NCBI RefSeq assembly: GCF_021545335.1
Contig: NZ_CP089312.1
Coordinates: 7,750,001 to 7,814,000, forward strand
Direction of reading: 5' to 3'
Length of the DNA stretch: 64,000 bases
Origin: Streptomyces sp. GQFP
GTDB lineage: Bacteria; Actinomycetota; Actinomycetes; Streptomycetales; Streptomycetaceae
Of this stretch, positions 29,101 through 36,795 are shown piece by piece. The notes beneath the pieces are model-generated. The model saw only the letters and a list, made by a program, of their open reading frames with translations, made no database searches and was not told the DNA's origin. Every line of letters starts with the position of its first letter. The first letter of the stretch is position 1. The position numbers and the translations under genes are program-made.

Positions 29101-30149
29101 CCGGCCCCGACCATCCGCTGCATGTTCGCGACAACCCGTTCTTCCGGGCCTGGATCGGCGGCCGGCAGCCAAGTCCGGCGGACCTGGCCGGTCAGCTGAC
29201 ACTGGCGCTGCGGATGAACGACGTACATCTGGTGGACGCTGTGGTCGGCGACTTCCGGCGGATGCTGCTGGAGGCGGGCGACCTCGCGGTCACCGGCCGG
29301 GGGCCCGCGCGGCGATTCGAGGTCCCGGCGGAATCGGAGCGCGCGGCGCTGCGGTCCGCGCTGGAGGGCAAGTACCGCTCGGAACATACGGATATCGCGG
29401 ATATCCTCGACCGTGCGCTCACGTCCGTCTGGCGGAGCCCGGCGCTCACCGGCCGAGAGGTGCACACGCTCGACCGGGACGCCCCGACGCCGGGCTGGGA
29501 GTCGCGCTTCCTCGAAGGCGAGGCGGTCAGCAGGCACGACCTTCTGCTGGACACCCCGGAGTCTCGGCGGTGGGTGGGAACCCGGCAGCTCTCCACGCGG
29601 CTGCGGGCGAGACTGGCCAACGTCATGGCGCCGCTTCTCGGCTTGAGCAAGACCAAGGTGGACACCTGGTTGAAGCGCTACGACAAGATCACGAGAAACG
29701 CCTCGGAAATGCTCGGCATGTTGGCCGGCACCAAGTATGCCGAGGAGGTTCTGCATCTGAGCGACCCAGTTGTGTTCAAGAACCTCCAGGGTGAGACCAG
29801 TCAGGGCAGCGGGCTGCCGGATCTGCTCTACGAGAACCTCGACAACTCGATCGTCCTCATCGAATGCAAGGGCGGCGACGCCGATCTCGGCACTCGCCAG
29901 AGCCTCCACGATTCAGCTATTAGGGTGGAGCAGGGGCGTTATGAATACTTGCTGAGCCTTGCGGACGCGATGTCGAACTCGGGTCTGCCCGGCAGGGCGG
30001 AGTATGGCGACAAGCTCCTGGCGGCGCTCAGGCTCGGACGGGTCAAGTATTACTACGTGAAGCAGCCCATAGACGCGAAAGGACGCCTGATGCCACCGGA
30101 GGTCGGCGAGTTTGATCTCTCGATTCGGGGTCCGCAGCGTGCCCAGTAG
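23178..30149 (+). CDS. Giant polymorphic-toxin-like protein with annexin-like repeats and C-terminal PD-(D/E)XK nuclease motif
   Basis: A 2,323-residue protein. Regions in order are: a short N-terminus; a Pro/Gln-rich repeat linker (residues ~111-155); a long Ala-rich, probably coiled-coil region (~250-760); annexin-like repeat A (~760-825, with GMGTEE and LLDELSG); annexin-like repeat B (~1130-1205, with GAGTDEE, DDDL and ELSGDD); hydrophobic Ala/Gly stretches (~1325-1500); a tandem 54-residue repeat (~1614-1721); HEFAEIRAH at 1849; and a C-terminal tip with D2215-X13-E2229-C-K2231 (LPDLL, then IVLIECKGG). That spacing is the PD-(D/E)XK endonuclease signature. The 3' end overlaps an Imm49-like gene, the usual toxin-immunity order. 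There is no signal peptide, so the export route is unknown. ATG 23178 is a choice among starts without good ribosome-binding sites. Confidence 0.75.
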   Translation: MSVPFKARMPQPATQVVCPGRDPGVQTGAEASDLRAPAVCASGSAMQTGPSEVERARAGIGNAAVTAAMNGSPPGAGPAWAGQLMLAGQDLIGNQAVAAQAGALPTALQPAPELQPTPPLQPTPPLQPAPPQPAPPLQPTPPQQQQPAQQQPPKKPEPGGKPEPKPVRKAKVPPALRPDQKDTNGTKDTKGTTGRPDKGATKKEAARPRTPGAVVGVAGGVVGRRVERVSLAGPQRLSLPSFARRFNAPPTLPPLRADAAADRDALARASQAYARLVERSRRAHDAQLSLLERLGRAALNRHDQVDARTRSRVAGAESELDDLRVQALETVDTAYQEGTVGLARALGRGRGLVATASSGALARVRSNAETAGDQITAIVDELASNYTVVLEQSAVEITTAAGEAISATLDYGASASTLFGGGETPLVEAQNEARRKAVPGLVKDAEVMLSEASTTQSEAYRVQIDVVRKQFAKNELTLALNRRKSEIGTKGQAAVDKATRAAHDALDEQSSNGRKALRRMAGDARESIELRHTAARTRLISEADGLLHGSYAQADAELTGLKTAAKTGLPVFDRMITSVHGGLEQAAENGADSLRRSAEQAAADTGPKVDQLAVAQQRLVAQADASTGTSVAEAERAAVLAAGRARVEAAGALRETGRSGARGIGEFVHGHDASFAATARGVRQVADAWAMPLAQVFGKAIRETKAAMTEPFTAWKTETGKQLKDCIGGAFTPYLNPAARLAGSLGAAAIEVTLNLETRAAGLVRAFSGMGTEEADVSKALRGLTPTQGRALSWVFARDHSVSLDSALLDELSGRELESARAYLRGDQVAGATAELDASTGLFNDEEERIEDLMRNLTPEELEQLKGSAEGAEALADVRDNLGGTDLKVFDALVVGNQNLADAYRMKDKIDEARQSGDLDAIHNTLIEYGKAPTERGRTPVTADERRVAVQQEFAGIIDDAGPGTAAISPQDAAAAVEKYALAPIEVVTAGPDGTTQIETREITGANRDLAVALIHGGENSVDARAARLAVETQRPGGPDMLKLDAALVDPRLKPGANVPESEREKALDERNQVFQRYAAEYGGADQAGTAATAQAYLEGRLSAAYGDDKDAGDLAVSLAHEQYPTPETAALAVKYATEGAGTDEELMFRFVERMDRDEIAAMRVSYQNLTGTALDDDLGTFGGEGMFTELSGDDRLRMEVALLGVPRNDREAAEVAAFRIQQQRDETGWLGSSLAEGSLADESLESAKSRLDATLGGATVRVDDHGNPVWTDAEGRTIAPGGSAFDEKTGNYAGQDPIEFASAVHASKLAAENYAAQIDTYAGYLTTTIMVIGAVAAAVATVATGGAASPLLLAAIAGLTGVSSMAVHRAVSGGRYGWEQAAVDLGMTAVQALTAGVGQHLSIVARGGTQSLAAGMTTLRSAEGLAGTMGGITGSTLGDLLVIGAATGGLGGFGGALLDEATWSKGFGSGFAALLEATLTGALAGAASTVTSQAFESLPVGRAVAGGPRPTLGDALSDSLAARTALRGTSSFLGGATGKGVELGVGSATGRFHGDAGDILTEMGKAGLESAVQDSAAGPVEGPIQRAQQARNLRGAAGHEPVSGHGDRPGRIPDGPRRDGPGRPPSLEDLTGPVPTSPTSSDPLARPPVPRGEMVDGPEPSAADLVPDGPRRGGPRRPPSLEDLTGPLPTPPTSPDPLARPPVPRGAMVDGPEPPTAEHPAGASGTAGAVDSRFRGDAVEPTAANAHDVQRQIETDTPAHLVGRGDRQFEGDVHSEPPPPPLRITLDHRDAPSIAVEITVTDTPAAALGGRVPVARYERVQAADGSVYYKVEVSSGADPRYVERALAHEFAEIRAHAAGTRTDQHALERSSNLTSLSAHDRGRLAEFEVIARQVENHRRLAAAADAPDQSADIARLHDDAARLAEHLGLFGQTGASGRAERRAGNALRNLESGSPAHRLLKAIVGDSDSAPVGAGPDHPLHVRDNPFFRAWIGGRQPSPADLAGQLTLALRMNDVHLVDAVVGDFRRMLLEAGDLAVTGRGPARRFEVPAESERAALRSALEGKYRSEHTDIADILDRALTSVWRSPALTGREVHTLDRDAPTPGWESRFLEGEAVSRHDLLLDTPESRRWVGTRQLSTRLRARLANVMAPLLGLSKTKVDTWLKRYDKITRNASEMLGMLAGTKYAEEVLHLSDPVVFKNLQGETSQGSGLPDLLYENLDNSIVLIECKGGDADLGTRQSLHDSAIRVEQGRYEYLLSLADAMSNSGLPGRAEYGDKLLAALRLGRVKYYYVKQPIDAKGRLMPPEVGEFDLSIRGPQRAQ
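28017..28340 (+). repeat. 162-bp tandem duplication inside the giant toxin-like gene
   Basis: Two copies with a period of 162 bp, starting at 28017 and 28179, encode two near-identical 54-residue Pro/Arg-rich units (each starts PDGPRR, then PPSLEDLTGP, LARPPVPRG and MVDGPEP). The in-frame duplication lengthens the linker between the hydrophobic region and the C-terminal modules. Confidence 0.85.
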
Positions 30150-31881
30150 CGACTTGACGGGCAAGCTCGAGTTCTGGAGCGGACTGAGGGATGCCCAACT
30201 GAGTGGGGAGCCCAGCGGCGCCCACGGCGTGGACCTGCTGGAGACCGAGATCGAGCGGGCGTGCCTCGCGGCCGCGACCGGCGACATCGCCGTCCGGGAC
30301 GAGGCGCTGCGGGGTATCGCCTCCGCCGGCGCGGCAGCGGCCGTGGGCAGTGTCCGGCGGGTCGGCTCGGTGGAGGTGCCACTGGCCGGCGGATCGTCGT
30401 CGTTCCCGGCCTCTGGGGTGGGGTTCACCATCGGTGTGTGGCTCCTGGCGCACGGCGTGGCACAGGCACTGCGGGACGCCGCCGCGCTGAGCGCGCTGTC
30501 GGGGTCCGCCCTGATCGAGGATCTGGGCTGGAAGGCGCCGCAGTGGACCGCGGTGGCCCGTGCCGTCCTGGCTCCGGGCGTGGACGCCTCGGCGGCCGCT
30601 CGACGCGCGCTGTATCTGGCGGAGGACGCCATCGATCGGGACCACCTGGCTCTTGAGGTAGGGCCGCTGCTCGACCTGGCAGAAGCGGTGGGCCTGCGGC
30701 GGCAGGACGAGTTCGACAACGCGCTCGCAGCCGCGGTGCGGGCGTACGACGAGCGGTACAGCGCCGAGGACCGGCGCCGTAGCTCGCTGTCCCACCTGGC
30801 TCTCCCGGTGCTGGGACTGGCCGCGTTGGCGCACGACCGGGGGCTGACCGTGCGCATCGAGTCGGAGCGGGTGCCACTCGACCTCGTGCGGGGCGACGTA
30901 CGCCAGACCCTCGACGCGGTCCGCTACCACTTCCCGCCGGGGCGGCTGCACCGGTCCGAGGAGGTGCACTGGTTCCTGGACCTGGAGGGGTTTCCGCGCG
31001 CCGGCCGCACGCATGTGCTGCACGAGGCCGATGGGCGGCTCATGGCGACCTACACCGCCCAGGACGGGCCGGGCCTGCCGGTGGCGACCGTCTCGGTGGA
31101 GCCGCCACCGCTGCAACAGGACGCGGACCCGCTCGACGACCTGCTCGACGTGGGCGAGTTGGTGTTGGCGGCGGACCTGCTCGCCGGGCGGGCCGACGGC
31201 GAGGGCCTGCCGCTGGAACAGCGCGGCGCCTGGCTGAGCGAGGCGGCCGACTGCCTCGCCGATGCGCGCACCCGCCCGGAGCCGCGCTTCCTGCACGAGC
31301 GAGGGCGGGCCGCGTACCGCGCTGAGCCGGGGCGGTTCGATCCGGAGCGGCTCGCCGCCGTGGAGGGTGCTTGGCGCGACATGCTGCGCGAGTGGGGCGC
31401 CGGGAGGGAGGCGATCGACCCGCGCGTGCAGGCGGGGATCTCGATGGCCGCGCTCCAGGTCCAGCTGGAGCCGATTCTGCGGGCGATCGCCGCGGACCGG
31501 ACCGGCGCCGCGCTGCGGGAGCTGCGGCCGCGGGACGCCGACTACGCCAAGGTGTTCGTGCGCGAGATGGTGGAGCCCGCCAGGCAGCGGTACGAGCAGA
31601 TGTGGGACGCCGGGATCGGCTTCCGGCACCCGGTGGACCGTACGCGGATCCGCATCCACCTCACGCCCGCCGGCGCGCTCGCGGACGACAACGCGATGTC
31701 CCGGCCCTTCCCCGGCGGATACCGGTCGGTGGCGAACCTGCTGGTGCCGACGCGCGTGTGGGCCGCGTGGCAGTACCACTCTCCCGGAAACTCCGCAGGC
31801 ATCTCGTACGACGGACTGGTCTGGTGCGATGATCACTGGGCGTTCTTCCCGAAGCCCTACCGCTTGCTGACCGCCGATTAG
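30139..31881 (+). CDS. Imm49-like immunity protein with C-terminal extension
   Basis: A 580-residue cytoplasmic protein. The N-terminal ~270 residues resemble Immunity-49 family proteins of Streptomyces in length, helical character and the motif LSHLALPVLGLAALAHDRGLTVRIES (in parts: LPVLGLAALA, then GLTVRIES), followed by VPLDLV. The C-terminal ~300 residues (from EVHWFLDLEGFPRAG on) are unrecognised and may be a second domain. GTG 30139 lies 8 nt after a GGGG stretch and overlaps the toxin stop by 11 nt, so translation is coupled. From the position I infer that it neutralises the nuclease tip of the upstream protein. It is convergent with the WD40 gene. Confidence 0.6.
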   Translation: MPSSDLTGKLEFWSGLRDAQLSGEPSGAHGVDLLETEIERACLAAATGDIAVRDEALRGIASAGAAAAVGSVRRVGSVEVPLAGGSSSFPASGVGFTIGVWLLAHGVAQALRDAAALSALSGSALIEDLGWKAPQWTAVARAVLAPGVDASAAARRALYLAEDAIDRDHLALEVGPLLDLAEAVGLRRQDEFDNALAAAVRAYDERYSAEDRRRSSLSHLALPVLGLAALAHDRGLTVRIESERVPLDLVRGDVRQTLDAVRYHFPPGRLHRSEEVHWFLDLEGFPRAGRTHVLHEADGRLMATYTAQDGPGLPVATVSVEPPPLQQDADPLDDLLDVGELVLAADLLAGRADGEGLPLEQRGAWLSEAADCLADARTRPEPRFLHERGRAAYRAEPGRFDPERLAAVEGAWRDMLREWGAGREAIDPRVQAGISMAALQVQLEPILRAIAADRTGAALRELRPRDADYAKVFVREMVEPARQRYEQMWDAGIGFRHPVDRTRIRIHLTPAGALADDNAMSRPFPGGYRSVANLLVPTRVWAAWQYHSPGNSAGISYDGLVWCDDHWAFFPKPYRLLTAD

Positions 31882-31996
31882 ATCGTGGCGAGCGCCTGCC
31901 GCATCAGTTCCCCCAGCTCCGGCCCGGGTTGGACGCCGGCATTCGGCCCCGCACCCCCGCACCCCCGCATCCCCGTATCCCCGCGTCCCTGGCTTG

Positions 31997-34477
31997 TCAG
32001 GAGGGCCTCGACAGCACCCCGACCTCGCGGCCGAACCCGACCGCGAAGCGTCCGCCCGGTGCTGCCGCGAGTGCGTGCACGGGGGAGGGGAGCAGGTGGT
32101 CGGGACCGGCCGGGTGTCCTGCGGTGAGGTCGTGGAACCGTACGGTGCGGTCCTCGCCGTAGGCCGCGACGAGCCCTCCGTCGGACGTCGCCGAGACCGC
32201 CAGTGTGTGGCTGGAGCCCGACTCGGCGACCTGGGCGTCGTGGATCTGCCGGCCCGTGGACAGGTTCCAGACGCGTATCGTCCGGTCCCGGGCCTTGCTG
32301 ATCGCGACGGGAACTCCGTCCAGGGTGGCGGTGGCCACGGCGGTCACCCAGTCGGTGTGGCCGGTCAGGGGTTCGCCGAGTTGTTGGGCGGTGGCGAGGT
32401 CCCACAGTCGCACCGTCTTGTCCCAACTGCCCGTCACTGCCACGGGCCGTCCGTCGAGAACCGCGGTGGCGACGGCGGTGACACGGCTGGAGTGGCCGGT
32501 GAGAGGTGGGACCAGGGGCTGTCCGGTGGTGAGGTCCCAGACGCCCACGACGCGATCGCTGCCCGCGGTGAGGGCGACGGGCAGGCCGTCCAGGGTCGCC
32601 GAGGCGATGGCCAGGACTCTGCCGTGGCCGCTGGGGGACGGGGGGTGAATGGTTCGGCCGGTGGCGAGTTCCACCATGTGCAGGGTGGCGTCGGGAGTGG
32701 CCGTGACGACGACCGGGGCTCCGCCCACCATCGCCGTCGCCATGGCGGACACCTCTGCGCTCAGGGGGTCGGAGGCCTGCGAGCCGGTGGTCAGGTTCCA
32801 GGTGCGTACGGTGTGGTCGGCGCCCGCGGTGACGACCACGGGGACGCCGTCGAGGACCGCAGTGGCGACCGCCAGGACGGATTCGGTGTGTCCGGTACGG
32901 AGCCGGCCGCCGTCCCCTGGGGCAGTGGTGATGTCCCAGGTGCGCACCGCGTGGTCCTCCCCTGCGGTGACGGCTGTGCAACGTCCGTCCACCACAACGG
33001 TGGCGACGGCCCACACCTGGCCGGTGTGCCCGGTGAGGGGCTCACCCTGCTGTTCGCCGGTGGCGAGATCCCAGACCCGTACGGTGCGGTCTCGGGATGT
33101 CGTGACAGCCAGGGTGCGCGCCCCGACCTCGGCGCTGTCGATGGCCCACACCCGGTCGGTGTGACCGGTCAGGACACTGCCCGCGGGCGTCGGGTCGAGC
33201 GCGTGCCAAGGCGTGACGGTGCCGTCCGCACCGGGGACGAGGGAGACGGGCGTGTCCCCCAGCAGCAGGCTCCGGTAGGCGTCCCGCACCCGGATCTCCG
33301 AGGCGGACTCGGCGACGACCAGGCCGTTCGTCCGGGCGGAGAGCAGGCTCGCCAGGTCGACGTGCTCTCCCGGACCGCCCTTGGTCAGCTCCTTGCCCGC
33401 GGCTGCCTCCAGAGGGATGCTGCGAATGCTCCGCGTACCGTCAGGGCCGGTGGAGTCCATGGGGCTCGCCGGCAGGTCCCAGAAGCGCAGGGTGTCGTCC
33501 ACGCCCACGGCGAGCGCGACACCGCGCCCTTCCAGGGTGAGGGTCGGGGACGGGCCGTAGGGAAAGAAGACGGGGACGAGGTCGCCGACGAGTTCCGGTG
33601 GACCGTCGTAGTGGGTGTCGACGACCACGACCCGGCCGTCGACGACCGTCAGGGTCGACACATTGTCGGCGTACGACAGGACCGACACCGCGTGTTCGTA
33701 CTCGGCGTCCGTCAGCAGCTCCCGCAGGTCGGCTGCCAGCAGGACGTGGTTTTCCATGTCCCACACCCGCCCGGCCCGGCCCCCCTCCTCCTTGGTTACG
33801 GCGATCTCCCACTCCTTGATTCCCGTCGGCCCCTCGGCCGGCAGACACTCGCCGACCTCGCGGCCGGTGGCCAGGTCCCACACCTGCGGGGGGTGGTCCG
33901 GCGGGCACGTCACAACGACCTCGCGTCCGTCCAGTACCCCTATGTCCACCATGTGAGGGAACACGCCGAGTCGACCGCCGGTCTCCTGGTCCCACACACC
34001 CAGCGTCCGGTCCGCCCCGACGGTCAGCATCACCTGCCGGCCGTCCAGGACCAACTGCCCCATTCCCAGGGCCAGTTCGCCCACGGAACGCCCTGTCGCC
34101 GGGTCCCACAGCCTCGCGGTCCTGTCGGCGTGGCACGTGAGGACCAGGGGTTGCCCGTCTACCACCACCGTGGCCAGGGCCAGCAACTCGGGCGACAACG
34201 ACGACATCGGGTCGGGAGGAGCCGCCGTCAGCGTATGCAGCCGGTCCCCGGTCGTCAGGTCCCAGACACACACCGTCGCGTCACGGCTCGCCGAGACGAC
34301 GACCGGACGCCCCTCGACGACCGCCGTCGCCACGGCGACCACGGGGGCGTCATGACCGTTCAAGGAGCGGAGCAGCCGGGGATCGGACGCGGAACCGCAC
34401 GTCCAGTCCACCTGCCAAGAGGCAGGCTCGGGCGAGGAGTTCGCTTCCCGGGACACATGATCAGAACGTTCAGTCAT
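31997..34477 (-). CDS. WD40 repeat protein, probably two beta-propellers
   Basis: An 826-residue protein made almost entirely of WD40 blades from residue ~40 to the end. At least a dozen blades are visible, with repeated elements such as GHTDRVWAI, TSRDRTVRVWDLATG, AGEDHAVRTWDI and GSWDKTVRLWDLATA. The number fits two seven-bladed propellers separated by a less regular stretch (residues ~230-380). There is no signal peptide, membrane segment, kinase or caspase domain. Such proteins are scaffolds or sensors; here it lies beside toxin/immunity and protease modules. ATG 34477 is chosen over TTG 34507, but the ribosome-binding site is weak. Confidence 0.85.
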   Translation of the reverse strand: MTERSDHVSREANSSPEPASWQVDWTCGSASDPRLLRSLNGHDAPVVAVATAVVEGRPVVVSASRDATVCVWDLTTGDRLHTLTAAPPDPMSSLSPELLALATVVVDGQPLVLTCHADRTARLWDPATGRSVGELALGMGQLVLDGRQVMLTVGADRTLGVWDQETGGRLGVFPHMVDIGVLDGREVVVTCPPDHPPQVWDLATGREVGECLPAEGPTGIKEWEIAVTKEEGGRAGRVWDMENHVLLAADLRELLTDAEYEHAVSVLSYADNVSTLTVVDGRVVVVDTHYDGPPELVGDLVPVFFPYGPSPTLTLEGRGVALAVGVDDTLRFWDLPASPMDSTGPDGTRSIRSIPLEAAAGKELTKGGPGEHVDLASLLSARTNGLVVAESASEIRVRDAYRSLLLGDTPVSLVPGADGTVTPWHALDPTPAGSVLTGHTDRVWAIDSAEVGARTLAVTTSRDRTVRVWDLATGEQQGEPLTGHTGQVWAVATVVVDGRCTAVTAGEDHAVRTWDITTAPGDGGRLRTGHTESVLAVATAVLDGVPVVVTAGADHTVRTWNLTTGSQASDPLSAEVSAMATAMVGGAPVVVTATPDATLHMVELATGRTIHPPSPSGHGRVLAIASATLDGLPVALTAGSDRVVGVWDLTTGQPLVPPLTGHSSRVTAVATAVLDGRPVAVTGSWDKTVRLWDLATAQQLGEPLTGHTDWVTAVATATLDGVPVAISKARDRTIRVWNLSTGRQIHDAQVAESGSSHTLAVSATSDGGLVAAYGEDRTVRFHDLTAGHPAGPDHLLPSPVHALAAAPGGRFAVGFGREVGVLSRPS

Positions 34478-34588
34478 GGCCCCAAAGCTATGGGGCGGCA
34501 CTGACAACGACCCTCGCGGCGCGGGCCGTTCGGCATGGCGCCGAGGGCGCGCCCGCCCGCAGGACCGTTGCCGATGCGCTGTGCGCGT

Positions 34589-34765
34589 TCAGTCGGTGAC
34601 TGTCCTTGCGTGGTCGGTCGCCTCAAGGCTGGTGAGGGTGGCCTTGGCCTGCTCACTCATGGCCGGCGCGAGTTGCAGGACGGCCGGCGGGAGGTTCGCC
34701 GTGACCGCCGCGAGTTCCGCGGGAGCGCCCACCCGTTCGAAGAAACCGATGGTGAGATTGCTCAT
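34589..34765 (-). CDS. Short hypothetical reading frame, possibly a gene fragment
   Basis: A 58-codon frame starting at ATG 34765 with plausible codon use (TIGFFERVGAPAELAAVTAN, then AMSEQAKATLTSLEATDHA). It looks like the C-terminal tail of a larger protein whose upstream part is absent, since the antisense strand beyond 34765 is the truncated thioesterase. No clear ribosome-binding site or family could be recognised. It may be a remnant created at the same junction that truncated the neighbour. Confidence 0.35.
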   Translation of the reverse strand: MSNLTIGFFERVGAPAELAAVTANLPPAVLQLAPAMSEQAKATLTSLEATDHARTVTD

Positions 34766-35279
34766 AGCCGGCCGCCCGGTGGTCCGGGCCCGTGCCTGGC
34801 TCCTCGCCGTCCTCGACACCTCGGCCGTCGCCGGCGGTCCCGACGACCGGCTCACCCCGCCCGAGGCGCTCACCCCGTGGCCGATGACGGAGCTGTGGCC
34901 CGGCGGGTACATCGCCTCGCTGGACTTCCGTACGCCCGCCCCGCCCCGGCCGGGCCGGACGACGGCCTGGGTCTCCACCAGCCTCGCCCTGGTCGACGGC
35001 GAGCCCAGCAGCCCGCTCGCGTCCTACGTCTCCCTCGTCGACACCGCCAACGGGATCGCCGTACGACAGCCGCCCACCGCCTGGATGTTCCCCAACGTCG
35101 ATCTGACCATCCACCTGCACCGCCAGCCCGAAGGCCCGTGGACCGGCCTGGACACCACCGTCACCTTCGGACCCACCGGGCAGGGACTCACCAGCAGCGT
35201 CCTGTATGACATCCATGGTCCGGTCGGCCAGGCGGAGCAGATCCTCACCGTGCGGCCGATCCCCGGAACCGGGTCCTGA
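34764..35279 (+). pseudogene. Truncated acyl-CoA thioesterase-like gene (3' part)
   Basis: About 170 codons with the second hot-dog domain of the Streptomyces thioesterase family (GRPVVRARAW, then MTELWPGGYIASLDFR, AWVSTSLALVDGEP, FPNVDLTIHLHRQPEGPW and GLTSSVLYDIHGPVGQ). Intact relatives have about 270 residues, with a first hot-dog domain of about 100 residues. Here the sequence before 34764 is unrelated, so the N-terminal half is lost. The frame is formally open further upstream but carries no homologous sequence. The enzyme is most likely inactive. Confidence 0.65.
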
Positions 35280-35492
35280 GCGCCGCCCCGCCTCGTGGAC
35301 GCCGATGCCGGATCACCTGAATGGGCCTATCATGGCTATTAGGGGAGTTTGTACGGGTGTGGGCCGAGATGGTGCCGCGGTACGGCGCCGTCGGCAGAGC
35401 CCTGCCGTACCTTTCCCGATCCTTCCGGCCGTTCACCGGCAGCCACCGGTGGACCGTGGCGCGTCGGCATCCCCAAGGGAGGAACCACGGAC

Positions 35493-36428
35493 ATGACAGG
35501 TGATCAGCACACCGCTGTGTCGAACCAGCCCGAAGAACTGTCGGCTCTCGCCGCGGAGCAGCCGGTCTTCCGCAGCCCGTCGGAGGGCGTGGCGGGAACA
35601 CCCGCCCCGCCGGGTTCGGTCGACGGTCTCGAAGACGTGGAGGGTTACCGGCGCCCGGAGTACGACGCGCTCTCCGCCGAGGTGTGGACGGCGCCGACCG
35701 TCGTCCTGCCCGACATCGGTGAGGCGTCGTTCGGCCCCGCGCACCCGGTGGTCGAGACCGTTCACCCACCGGACGACCGGGTCCAGATCACGGACACGGC
35801 AATCTACCCGTGGCGGGCGCACGCGTCGCTGCTCATCACCGCCGCGGACAACTCCCGGTGGATCGGCACCGCGTGGTTCATCGGTCCGCACACGCTCGCG
35901 ACGGCCGGTCACGTGGTGTACATCAAGGGCAGCGGTGTGGACGGACGCGACGGGTGGGTCAAGAGCATCCAGGTCATGCCAGGGCGCAACGGGACGACAC
36001 TGCCGTACGGCTCTGTCACCAGTACCAACTTCCGCTCGGTGACGGGCTGGACGGGTTCCGGGGACGAGAACTACGACTACGGCGCCATCATCATCCCCAC
36101 GGAACTGGGCTCCACCACCGGATGGTTCGGCTTCGGGGCCTGGCCCGACGCGGATCTGCTCAAGTCCGTCGCCAACATCTCCGGGTACCCGGGGGACAAA
36201 CCCCCTGGGACGCAGTGGTACGACGGCCGTGGCATCAGCTCGGTGAACCCGTTGAAGGTGTACTACGACATCGACACGGCCGGCGGACAGAGCGGCAGCG
36301 CCGTGTACCGCATCGTCGACGGCGGTCGCTACGGCATCGCCGTGCACGCCTACGGCGGGGCGACCGCCAACTCCGGTACCAGGATCACCAGGCCTGTCTA
36401 CGACAACCTGTCGAACTGGACCGCATGA
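35493..36428 (+). CDS. V8/trypsin-like serine peptidase (S1 fold) without signal peptide
   Basis: A 311-residue serine peptidase with the glutamyl-endopeptidase-like arrangement. The catalytic triad is visible: H140 in TLATAGHVVY, D195 in ENYDYGAII and S267 in TAGGQSGSAVY. Residues 1-100 form a polar, acidic N-terminal region. It has no signal peptide or lipobox, unlike ordinary secreted V8-type proteases, which suggests cytoplasmic action or non-classical export. ATG 35493 has GGGAGG about 9 nt upstream. Its stop overlaps the next start (ATGA). It is convergent with a second, equally leaderless protease gene (37122-38456). Confidence 0.88.
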   Translation: MTGDQHTAVSNQPEELSALAAEQPVFRSPSEGVAGTPAPPGSVDGLEDVEGYRRPEYDALSAEVWTAPTVVLPDIGEASFGPAHPVVETVHPPDDRVQITDTAIYPWRAHASLLITAADNSRWIGTAWFIGPHTLATAGHVVYIKGSGVDGRDGWVKSIQVMPGRNGTTLPYGSVTSTNFRSVTGWTGSGDENYDYGAIIIPTELGSTTGWFGFGAWPDADLLKSVANISGYPGDKPPGTQWYDGRGISSVNPLKVYYDIDTAGGQSGSAVYRIVDGGRYGIAVHAYGGATANSGTRITRPVYDNLSNWTA

Positions 36429-36706
36429 CCGACGGACGGCGCGGTGACGAGTCGGTACGCCTGATCACCGGAGTGGTGCGGGACGTGACCGGCAACCCCG
36501 TTCCGGACGCCAGCGTGTACCTCACCGGCGGACCGGAGCCGTACCCCGACATCGCCGTGCTGTCCGCCGCCGACGGGAGTTTCACGCTCGCCGTCCGCGC
36601 CGACGGCGTCTACACCGTCCAGTGCAGGACACCGGACGGCGGCGTCTCGGAGGCGAGCGTGACCGCACGCGGCGATCGACCGGCCCAGGCGCTGCTCCGC
36701 GTCTGA
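36425..36706 (+). CDS. Small carboxypeptidase-regulatory-like (transthyretin-fold) protein
   Basis: A 93-residue single-domain protein with the CarboxypepD_reg pattern: VRLITGVVRDVTGNPVPDASVYL, then AVLSAADGSFTLAVRADGVYTVQ and a final strand. In larger proteins such beta-sandwich domains mediate binding. Here one stands alone and is translationally coupled (ATGA overlap) to the V8-like peptidase, so a chaperone, inhibitor or substrate-presenting role for that peptidase is likely but unproven. There is no signal peptide. It is followed by the 26-bp hairpin at 36796-36854. Confidence 0.78.
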   Translation: MTDGRRGDESVRLITGVVRDVTGNPVPDASVYLTGGPEPYPDIAVLSAADGSFTLAVRADGVYTVQCRTPDGGVSEASVTARGDRPAQALLRV

Positions 36707-36795
36707 GGCCGTGGGGTTTCAAGGTCCGGTCCCGGCGGGCTCGAGGTGTCCGCCTCCGGCCCGGCGGGGCTCGCGGGACGACACTGACAGACACT

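Noticed and set aside
26082..29909. A 1,275-codon minus-strand frame opposite the giant toxin-like gene
   Set aside because: Shadow frame; the plus strand shows domain motifs and proper third-position GC bias.
23178..30149. Assignment of the giant protein as cargo of an extracellular contractile injection system
   Set aside because: No sheath, tube, baseplate or AAA ATPase gene of such a system lies in the window and no DUF4157-like N-terminus is visible; the delivery route stays open.
32200..34400. Regular repeats that could suggest a CRISPR-like or satellite array
   Set aside because: They are degenerate WD40-blade codons with long variable spacing, fully coding on the minus strand.
31994..34504. 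Plus-strand 836-codon frame opposite the WD40 gene
   Set aside because: The regular repeats in it only mirror the WD40 blades of the minus strand.
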